This document shows, piece after piece, positions 55,921 to 64,000 of a DNA stretch of 64,000 bases. Source of the DNA: Malus domestica (taxonomy: Eukaryota > Streptophyta > Magnoliopsida > Rosales > Rosaceae); contig NC_091664.1 in NCBI RefSeq assembly GCF_042453785.1, positions 797,001-861,000 on the forward strand. The letters run 5' to 3'. Below the pieces are notes generated by a model. It was not told the DNA's origin, searched no databases, and saw only the letters and a list, made by a program, of their open reading frames with translations. Position 1 is the stretch's first letter; each line of letters begins with the position of its first letter. Both the position numbers and the translations under genes were made by a program.

Positions 55921-57020
55921 CTATGGGATTTAGCATGCCACAAAACTTTAGAATCGAGGTCATCCACTAGGGGAAAGTCTCGTCTTTCTCTTTCAAGCTC
56001 ACTTTTGTTTGCAACTTTATTTTATCGCTCATCCTACATATTTCAAAATTGTACTCATGAATCACTATCCCATGACTTATATCCCCATATATTATTATTG
56101 GTACATTATTTTTTAGTTGCTTCTGTTTATGCAATCATACTTACATGTGTATGTTCTTTTTTGTTGATTTGAAAATGTATTCATGCAAAGTGTATTTGAA
56201 GAAATTTATTAATTTTATTAAGCATAATATCTATTAATTATTATTATTATATTTTTTTGAATAATGTACCCACATTTTTGGTTTGAAGAATCAACCAAAT
56301 GCATTGTGGTATATTATTTTTTTTGGGTTGATTTAATGAATGTACCCATAGTTATTTTTATATGTAAACATGATTTTCTACTGATTTTGAATTTTCTTTC
56401 CATAAGGTGGGGAGTATAATTTTTATTTTTGAATAATTTTAATCCCAAAATCATGGATTTTATTTAAAATATCATTAATATAGGCAACTACAAATCCAAT
56501 TTTAAGTTTAAAAATAAAATAGCTGACATGGAAATACAATAATACTAATAATCAGAGACTTGGATCAAACACTAAAAATAAATAAGATTTCAATCAAAGA
56601 ACATTGGTAGTTAGAAATCGCATCCAAATCTCCCACGACATAAAATGGAGAGGGCTTCAATCACAAAAAGTGGACGTGCACCAAACAGATCAGTTATACC
56701 TATTCTCAAGAAGTAAGTTGAAAACTACATCAGGTAGTTATTCAAACTAATTAAACATTTGTGAACTTGTTAAACCATATCTAGCCGATCTATACGCAAC
56801 TCCATTTGCGTCTCTTCTGACATGAATTGGTTCAATTAAGTTGGCTAGAGTAATATGTTATTTCTGCACTTAAGTTCGAATATTTATCTTATAATTTAGA
56901 TGATATTAGTGCATTTTGTTTGTAAAAATGAGTCTCAAACCCACTTAATACAAATAATACGTTTGCATTTGAGCAAATTTTAATCCGGAAACAAAATATG
57001 CTAAGTTTGGAAGGCTACTT

Positions 57021-57197
57021 TTTTTTTTTGCTTTCATTTTCTTTTTGAACAAACGATATTATCTACACTAAAAGGATGAGAGGTGGGCTTAGTCTCACAA
57101 TGAGCTAGTAATAAAGTAGTTCAAATTTGCTTTTGGCGAGAATCGAACCTAATACAACTGAAGAGAAATATCACTAGACCGTAGTACTAAGTGACAT
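57021..57197 (-). mobile_element. tRNA-derived SINE, family 1, copy C
   Basis: It is bounded by the target duplication GTTTGGAAGGCTACTT (57005-57020) and GTTTGAAGGCTACTT (57198-57212), one base different. On the minus strand the head has an A-box-like tagtactacggtctag, a B box GGTTCGATTCTC (57149-57138), the body with gctcattgtgag and taagcccacc, and ends in poly-A at the duplication. Copies A and B of the same family are at 8705-8885 and 14002-14090. Confidence 0.85.
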
Positions 57198-57554
57198 GTT
57201 TGAAGGCTACTTAAACAAATCTAATCAATTTGTGTCAATATATCAATCATATATTGCAGTATCTTCCATCTTTAATTATGGGACATGGCATGGCAGGCCT
57301 ACCTCATTAGAAGAAAAAAAAAATTGCTCCTAAAATGTCTATAAGCAGCATCTGAAATCATGAGATTTTATTTTTATTTTCTTTCTATATATAGGCAAAC
57401 TGTTATTCTTTTGATTTACTTGCGCATTATTCTTTTGATTTTCTTTCTATTTTGTAATATTTGTTTGTACAGTTAATTGGAACTTTGGTCTTTCAACAAA
57501 AATATGTGAGAATCGGTTCCTACATTTATTAAAATGTGTAGTAGTTGTCATTTC

Positions 57555-57782
57555 ACGTGAAGCGAAGACCTACAGATGCTTTCATTAGAATATACGACTA
57601 TAAGAGGAGGGTTCAGGACAAAAAGGATAGAGGAAGACCTAGGAAGACTAGAGACTATAAGAAAATATATGGAGTATTAGAGCTAACGGAAGGCTTTGCG
57701 CAAAACCAAATATAACTACATTTTAGAATTTATACAGCAGATTTCACTTAATAGAATAAGACTTAGTTGGTGTTGTTGTTAC
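57555..57782 (+). mobile_element. RTE-type LINE 3' fragment, copy 2
   Basis: It ends with cacttaatagaataagactt followed by agttggtgttgttgttac, the RTE LINE tail. Upstream is agaggaagacctaggaagac, from the C-terminal coding end of the RTE ORF, now broken. Inverted relative to the copy at 26262-26442. Confidence 0.6.
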
Positions 57783-58121
57783 TTTTTTGTTACCTTCTTT
57801 TGTTGATTTTCTAGATCTTCTAATTTCTGCAACAAAACATGTTCCTACTTCCGCACACTTTGATGTAGCCTGAAGATACATTTTTTTCCCTTTATAATTC
57901 TTTAGAAAATACGTAGGAAAGGAAATAAAATCAAATAATAAATTTATGATCATTATGGTACATTCTTTTATTGAGAGACCTTTGACTTTCCCACATTCCC
58001 TCCAAATCCCACTCTCTCAATGGCATGCTTTAAATACAAACATATGAATGCACCAAGCAAACATTGAAAACCCCATTTCTTTTCTGTTCTGCTCTCCCCT
58101 CTCTTCTTCTCCACACAGCCA

Positions 58122-58122
58122 G

Positions 58123-58176
<54 letters not shown>

Positions 58177-58190
58177 ACACACACACACAG
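58122..58190. repeat. Compound (AT)n(GA)n(CA)n microsatellite
   Basis: Three adjoining dinucleotide runs lie just upstream of the pectinesterase start, probably in its promoter or 5' leader. Confidence 0.92.
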
Positions 58191-58255
58191 AATATACACG
58201 AGCTTTATATATATACTGTTGATTTTCTGCAATTTAATTTTAATTAGGCTCAAAG

Positions 58256-60671
58256 ATGTCGTCGTTTTTCCAGTGTGTTGCCCTACTTTTAGTAGGTCTT
58301 GGATTATTTGGAGAAGCAGATGCCCAACTGTATAGAGTATACGGCAATAAGAAGATTGCTTATTACACCACCACCGTTGATAAATCCGGCCGTGGCGATT
58401 TCACCTCCATACAATCTGCCATCAATGCTGTTCCTAAAAACAACCGGCACTGGGTTTCTATCAAGATCAAGGCTGGCACGTATAGGTATTTTCATTTTCT
58501 TTTTCAACTTTTAAAAATCACTAGGTCGTACCCAGTGCACAAGGCTCCCGCTTTACGCAGGGTCTGGGAGAGGTGAATGTCGGCTAGCCTTACCCCCATT
58601 TATGGAGAGGCTGCTCCCAAGTCTCGAACCCGAGACCTACCGCTCATGGACGAAGGCACTTGCCATCACACCAACTTTTAAAAATCACTAATTATAAAAA
58701 AGAAAAATGATTTCGACACCATTTTTTCCGTTCATCAGCACACCATTGTTAATCTGTGGGATTTAGATGGAACAAATTAAAGGAGAATCAAGGGACATAA
58801 CCACATAAATAAACAAGAGTGTACATACAAAAGAATAAAAAAAATGTGTAGAAATCGTTTCCCGTTATCTAAATTTCTTGGCTTGTTGTAATTTTGTGTG
58901 TATCATATGAATAATATTGCAGGGAAAAAGTGACTATCCCGAGTGATAAGCCGTACATAATTCTCAAAGGAGAAAATAGGCGCCAAACACAGATTGTTTG
59001 GGGTGATCATGACTCACTTGCACAAAGCCCTACTTTCGCCTCTTTCGCTGATAATATCATTGCCAGATCCATCACCTTTGTGGTAATTATATATATTCCC
59101 TCTAATTCGTTCTATTAATTTTGTTTAATTAGATTTCTTCAATTTTCTAATAATTATATGCAGAATTCATACAACAACCCTGTGAATAGCAACCCTCAAA
59201 TGCCGGCAGTGGCGGCGATGGTAGCCGGTGACAAGTTGAAATTTTATCGATGTGGTTTCTTTGGGTTGCAAGACACTTTGTGGGATGTTAGTGGTCGTCA
59301 CTACTATAAGCTTTGCACCATCCAGGGTGCGGTCGATTTCATCCTCGGCAGTGGCCAATCCATTTTTGAGGTTACTTCATACTTTAATTACGTTACCCCT
59401 TAATTTCAAACTTCAATTTTCAGAAACATGCATTCACACATCAATAGCTAACAATCATCTACACTATACAATACAGAGTCTTGTTGAGGGACCCAATTTA
59501 TGACCTATACATAGAATTATGGATACGTTGGTGAAAAAGTTGGGTCACATAGCACTATGTTTCTTAAATACATAAAGGCACTCAATGACGATACATATTT
59601 GATCGTTTGGATTTGATCCAATTGTCAACGATTGTTGGCATTGAATGTCTGTAGTTACTCATGAAAAAAATGTTACTCATGAAAAAAATGACATACATAG
59701 CATCTGCTTATCAAATAACAATCTATAGCACATGATACGTTGTCGATATGTCATTACTATTTTGTTGAAAGAACATTAAATAGTGATTTTTTTTTTAATG
59801 TTCAACATGTGTAGAAATGTTCCATATCAGTTCTTGGTGGAGCTTTGGGACGTGGTGTGGCGGGTTTTATCACAGCACAGGGAAGAGACAACCCAAAGGA
59901 TCCCAATGGGTTTGTGTTCAAGGATTGCAAAGTGACTGGTACTGGTTCAACCTTCTTGGGAAGGCCATGGAGAGGTTACTCAAGGGTCATATTCTACAAT
60001 TCCAATTTCTCAAACGTCGTCGTTCCTGAGGGCTGGGCTCCTTGGAATATGGTTGGCCACGAGTAAGATCTCTCACCCTTATTATACTAACACTACCTTT
60101 AGTCACATCAAATTTCACCAATCCTTTCATTTTCATAAATGTAATCCTTCCAAATCATCGAAGTAACTAAATTTGTTCACCAAATAATGTATCTGTACAT
60201 TACAAATACCTTAATAGTTTGTGCTAAGTAATGTTTCTGTTTGACTTAGATTTGAATCAAATAAACATCATCATGCATGCTTTGCATAACCCATTTCCCC
60301 TTGGTAATACCAAAAGATATTACGAGTGGGGAAATTTGAGCAGAACCACACAGTGAGTCGGCCATAGTTTGGTATATGTCCAACTCACCATTCTTAGGAA
60401 GCGAAAATGAGATATCATATTTACAAATAAAAAAGAATACCACTAGACTATAGTACTACCGACAAACATTATTTTGATCCTTAAATGTATACAACTTAAT
60501 GTGATATGCAGAGAGCAATTGACGTACGCAGAGCAGGAGTGCTATGGACCAGGAGCCAACACTTCAAAGCGAGTGAGTTGGGAAAAGAAGCTTAGCAGTG
60601 ATACAGTGCAGCAGTTTGCAAGCTTGGAATTTATTAATGCTGATGGATGGCTCAGTGACCAGCCATTCTAA
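58256..60671 (+). CDS. Secreted pectin methylesterase (no PMEI pro-region)
   Basis: Five exons, 58256-58485, 58923-59082, 59164-59370, 59815-60062 and 60512-60671, give about 334 residues. The enzyme removes methyl groups from homogalacturonan in the cell wall. Residues 1-23 ([20 protein letters not shown] and on) form a signal peptide, and the catalytic domain follows directly, so this is a short-type PME lacking the inhibitor-like pro-domain. Catalytic residues are present: Gln142, Gln166 and Asp167 in GLQDTLW, Asp188 in GAVDFILG, Arg249 and Trp251 in GRPW. GTYREK spans the exon 1/2 junction. It resembles the Arabidopsis PME29 group, but the exact orthologue is not certain. Intron 1 holds a SINE (58525-58672), intron 3 (59371-59814) is AT-rich. 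The gene looks intact. Confidence 0.94.
58525..58672 (-). mobile_element. Au-like SINE with 18-bp target duplication
   Basis: Flanked by the perfect duplication aacttttaaaaatcacta at 58507-58524 and 58673-58690. On the minus strand the head contains a B box GGGTTCGAGACT (about 58638-58627) and an A-box-like gtgatggcaagtgcc. The body has gggtaaggctagc and cacctctcccagaccctgcg, a stretch shared with Au-type plant SINEs. It sits within intron 1 of the pectinesterase, antisense to the gene. Confidence 0.88.
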
Positions 60672-61072
60672 ATTCATTTTACTTTAATTTTATTTAATTA
60701 AATTTCAGGAGAAGCGTTATTGCCTGCATGTCTTGTAAAACACTCTCAATTTCTCCATTGTATTCCAACATTTCGAAGATTGCTCGTGAAATTTCATGTC
60801 AAATGTGTTCAATGTTCAAAGAATTGTTTGCTTGTCCCCATTTGGAATTGGAAGTGATTTATTCCCCTTCTTCTATTTTAAAGTCAAGTTTCGACCTCTT
60901 CTTATTCATGTTGTACAAGTGCCGAAACAATCTTTATGCGAGAGTCGAAGCCTCAAATGGAGAATTGAGAAATTTTTCTGATTCAGATCATCGTTCAACG
61001 TTGCAGGATGTGAAGAAGACCCAAGAAGATTCATAAAATAACAAATGTGGTAACACTGCAGTGAAGTTAGTT
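60672..61072. other. 3' flank of pectinesterase
   Basis: Presumed 3' UTR and flank. ORFs here (for example 60728-61036) have no family features. Nothing else is recognised. Confidence 0.5.
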
Positions 61073-61943
61073 TGTTGGTACCATATTATATTGAGCTTCG
61101 TTACTTGGGCTTTCAGACATTGAGCCCATGATTTATGTAAAAATGGCTCCTCCCAAAAGAGCTCTAGCTTCGAAAGCTTAATTTATAGAGCTCCAGCTTT
61201 GAAAGCTTTATTTACAGAGCTCTAGCTTCGAAAGCTTCATTTACATAGCTCTAGCTTCGAAAGCTTCATTTATAGAGCTCCAGCTTCGAAAGCTTCATTT
61301 ACGAAAGCTCCGGCTTCAAAGCTTTATTTACAAAAGCTTCAGCTTCAAAGCTTCAGCTACAAAGCTTCAGTGCATGATATACAAAGATTGCATCCGAACA
61401 ACCGCCACTTCGGCCCATACATGGATTGAATTTGAAGTCTCCAGCCAACAGACTCTCTTGACTGAAGACTTGGGGGACTACTGTTGGTACCATATTATAT
61501 TGGGCCTCATTACTTAGGCTTCCAAACATTGAGCCCATGATTTATGTAAAAAGGAAATGTTGATACACAAAACCGGATGGGTCTTGGAACAACGTAAATC
61601 CGACCGTGAATCTGCAAAAAAGTAAAGAACACAAGATGTATCGTGGTTCACCTCAATATTTGGGTTACGTCCACACTGATGTTGATTGTATTTCTCTGTA
61701 TGAATGTATGGATTACAAGTGTGAGGGGGAGTCCCCCAGAGAAAGAGAGAGTTTGAGAGAGTTTCTCTGTTTGTAGGAGGGTTGCTCTGAATATGAGAGC
61801 CTCTATTTGGGGATGTGAGGCCTGAGGATTGTGAGGGTGAGAAGTCCATTTTATAGACTAAGGGCTCCTCCCCTTTTACATAAATCATGAGCTCAATGTC
61901 TCGAAGCCCAAGTAACAAGGCCTAATATAATATGGTACCAACA
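61073..61943. mobile_element. Rearranged LTR element with U3 ends on both sides
   Basis: Flanked by TAGTT (61068-61072, 61944-61948). The left end is the start of a U3 (TGTTGGTACCATATTATATT, 61073 to about 61145). A repeat-rich internal piece follows (about 61150-61370), then a polypurine-like cttgggggactac (about 61470-61481), a second U3 start (61482-61557), and finally a full LTR in reverse orientation (61943 down to 61558, minus) with TATA (tctataaaatgg, about 61857-61846) and a copia/gypsy-like leader (gtggacgtaaccc; gtgaaccacgatacatcttg). So both outer ends are U3 termini. No coding domain is left. Confidence 0.7.
61150..61370. repeat. ~28-bp tandem repeats in the LTR element
   Basis: About seven or eight copies of agctctagcttcgaaagctt followed by (c)atttatag, with variants cagctttgaaagcttt and cggcttcaaagcttt. 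Each unit holds the palindrome agcttcgaaagct. Located between the left U3 piece and the polypurine tract. Confidence 0.85.
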
Positions 61944-61948
61944 TAGTT

Positions 61949-62440
61949 CATAAGCTGAAAGAAGATAACAAATTTGGGATTATTCTGATCTTCAGCACTG
62001 AAACAAAATAAATAGGGAAAGAAAATAAAAAATAGAACAAAACTGGGAACTATCAAGCTTTCATGGGATCCTCAGGATCCAAATATTTGAATTTCTCCTG
62101 ATATTCAGCATGAATAGCATAAACACAATGCATCGAATCCGTCTTCGAGCAAAAGCGATATCATCTTTTTAACTACTTCACCGAAGATTTGTAAAATATC
62201 TATTTATCAGAAGCGGAGAACCATTGAACTTTATTGCTTGTTACAGCATCAAATCTGACTTCAAAGTCTACCCCCTGTGGAACTCTGATCGTGCAGAATG
62301 CAGACAGTTACATGTAAAAGAGGACCTGCTGGTTCGTGAGCAAAGCTGCTCTCAGATGGGCAGAAAGACAATGATACCAACTCCAAACATTCAGGACCAG
62401 GTACATTCTTGTAAACAAAGTGGCCGCCGAAACTATCCAT
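61949..62440. other. 3' flank of the methyltransferase gene
   Basis: Between the rearranged LTR element and the stop codon of the minus-strand gene; probably its 3' UTR plus spacer. No other gene recognised. Confidence 0.5.
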
Positions 62441-64000
62441 CTACTGGGTATTATGTGTTGGAACACTGAGATAAAATTTCGTATTCTTGAAGTCATCCAA
62501 GAGTGGATTGTATCCGTCCTTGGTTCTTGTCTTTGAGGGCAAGCCAAACTCTTCCATGAATGACGACGTATCAAGCTGCATCATTATGTAAATTTGATTA
62601 AGATAAATGCACTGAGATTGCTGTTTATATGAACAGAGGTAACTATAAATCCAGCAGTAGGATGCATAGCATGTCTATAAGTGAACAAGTCTTACAATTC
62701 CTCAAAAGTAATTATCCATTTCCAACACGTTCTTTTTATATTTCTTCTTTTTCATACATGATTCAAAAAGTTTGAATCAAAAGTTTATCCATGGTCCACC
62801 ACATCCCGTTAAATCCCTGCCAGGATTTAGGTAACCACATGCACTTTCTCAATAATTGAACATTGATATGTGAAGGGAAACTTGATTGCCCTGATCCCTA
62901 AACCATATATATTTACCTAGGACCAAATGAGTTTGTGTCCTCATGAATTGTAATTTATCTTATAGCTTCCAGAAACGATGGCTCCACATGAAAATTAGAA
63001 TTGAACTCACAGTAATTGCTCGCCTCTTCTTCCCTTCCTTGGACGACTTATCTTTCTGAATTTTCAGCCATCCAGAACAGTAATGGTCAATACGTTCCAA
63101 AAGCCAAAATTCAGTGGGGAAAAATATATCAGCATCTCCCTGCAAACAAACCGAAGTAATTAGATTTTGCTTCATAAAAAGCTGGTTACCTTTAGAACTT
63201 GAGTAGTAGTAGTAGCGGCAGCAGCATTCCTAATAGTAAAGTGTTTGGATAAGGTACCAAAGGATTTTGGCTATACTAATTAGAATGCACTACAAAACAT
63301 TAGATAGAAGGATTGAAAATGCACTACACGAGCATTACGAAGCCACTACACAAAGGATTCCCAAGTTACTCCTTTTAAGTAGTCATTTGCATTATTCTCC
63401 AAGTGCATTGCATCTTAGTCATTTCAAACCCCTCTCGTAATGCCTTGTACTGCATTTCTAACTAATTCAGCCTAAATCCCTCAGTACTTGTAAATTCCTC
63501 ATCCAAACACACCATAGCAGAATATCCGAGGCCATTTATGGCAATTCGTACAACTAGACCCCTTTATTATGGTTTACAACCGTGACCCTTTATTATGGTC
63601 TACAACCATGACATGTCAAAATGAAATCAGAATTATACATACCCTTGCATCCAGATAACTGTTATAATCCGAGCTGCTGCCATCTTTCTGTACATAAAAA
63701 GGATCAAAATGACAAACTAGTATAGGACGTTATGACGAAGTGTCAAACAACATAATAACTATGGAAATGTTCAGTTGTTATACCTTGGTTGAAACCAATG
63801 GAGCACTTTCACCAAGTATTTTTACATCAGGTAAGTAACTAAAGTCTGAAGCAATTAAAGACATCTTTGGTAGCACTCCGTGTAAAACTTCAAGCAGTTT
63901 CTGGACGTTCAAAGACAACATCATTGCCACAAACTTGTTGGGTAATAAAATAAATAAAATAAAATGCCTACAATTCCTCACCAAGCAACCAGTTGGTAGC
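62441..64000 (-). CDS. MidA/NDUFAF7-type methyltransferase, 3' part
   Basis: The last exons of a gene that continues beyond the window end: 64000-63982 (partial), 63900-63784, 63687-63643, 63139-63011 and 62575-62441, with GT-AG borders and frame kept (the 63900, 63687, 63139 and 62575 exons are whole codons). Conserved C-terminal stretches are KLLEVLHGVLPKMSLIASDF then SYLPDV, GDADIFFPTEFWLLERIDHY and EEFGLPSKTRTKDGYNPLL. These match the plant homologue of NDUFAF7, a mitochondrial SAM-dependent arginine methyltransferase needed to assemble respiratory complex I. The SAM-binding half lies outside the window, so activity cannot be judged. The intron at 63140-63642 holds a MITE-like element. 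Confidence 0.82.
63240..63513. mobile_element. MITE-like element in methyltransferase intron
   Basis: The left end agtgtttggataaggtacc and right end (inverted) ggtgtgtttggatgaggaat share GTGTTTGGATNAGG. The target duplication is not clear. Inside are several gcactaca/cactacacaa blocks. It is intronic and far from both splice sites. Confidence 0.45.

Larger units (their letters stand above)
53871..57020. other. AT-rich intergenic region
   Basis: No gene. It contains a MITE copy (54626-54797) and a SINE-like repeat (55788-55920), listed separately. The rest is AT-rich with long T runs (for example 54360, 55793, 57021) and no readable element ends. Confidence 0.5.

Noticed and set aside
58525-58672. 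Possible tRNA gene (intact B box on the minus strand)
   Set aside because: The stretch does not fold into a full cloverleaf by eye, has a SINE body attached, and is bounded by an 18-bp duplication; it is a tRNA-derived SINE.

Overview
This window is nuclear DNA of a flowering plant: the genes are split by AT-rich GT-AG introns, encode plant-specific proteins, and lie among plant-type mobile elements. A eudicot is certain. A woody Rosaceae (apple or pear type) is my best guess from the style of the MITEs, SINEs and retroelements, but nothing here proves it.

Seven genes can be followed exon by exon. In order they are: an NADPH-dependent reductase of the cinnamoyl-CoA reductase / phenylacetaldehyde reductase type (minus, 4046-6534), with an orphan copy of its first exon downstream (1854-1968); cytochrome b5 (minus, 9512-12844); the 26S proteasome subunit RPN2 (plus, 17932-24900); the guard-cell bHLH regulator FAMA (plus, 27964-29612); ribosomal protein uL13/RPL13a (plus, 48909-51043); a secreted pectin methylesterase (plus, 58256-60671); and the 3' half of a MidA/NDUFAF7-type mitochondrial methyltransferase gene (minus, 62441 to beyond the window end). 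They have unrelated jobs (reductive metabolism, membrane electron transfer, protein turnover, stomatal development, translation, cell wall, complex I assembly), so this is an ordinary plant gene neighbourhood and not a cluster or operon.

The block from 32373 to about 48460 is a nest of transposons. A PIF/Harbinger-type element carrying only a broken ORF1 (SANT/NAM-like) is split by a 13.2-kb Athila-like LTR element (33885-47120; TSD GGCGG; LTRs about 2.21 kb and nearly identical). That element has gag and protease but no reverse transcriptase, RNase H or integrase. Its 3' LTR is split again by a related 1.9-kb solo LTR (43913-45830; TSD TTCTC). Between protease and 3' LTR, the Athila-like element carries an intact antisense ORF for a 216-residue coiled-coil protein and a stretch that looks like a captured plant promoter (G-box, TATA, ATG). 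This is the least explained part of the window.

The rest is intergenic or intronic and rich in small elements, several with readable target-site duplications: Tourist/Harbinger MITEs (446-1326, 7982-8335, 17188-17536, 50273-50552), a hAT-like element (25422-26233), a SINE with an 18-bp duplication inside the pectinesterase intron (58525-58672), another SINE family in three copies, RTE-like LINE tails, a copia-type solo LTR with three G-box repeats (52680-53194) and a rearranged LTR element bounded by U3 ends on both sides (61073-61943). A decayed copy of the FAMA intron 1/exon 2 junction lies between RPN2 and FAMA (about 25090-25245).
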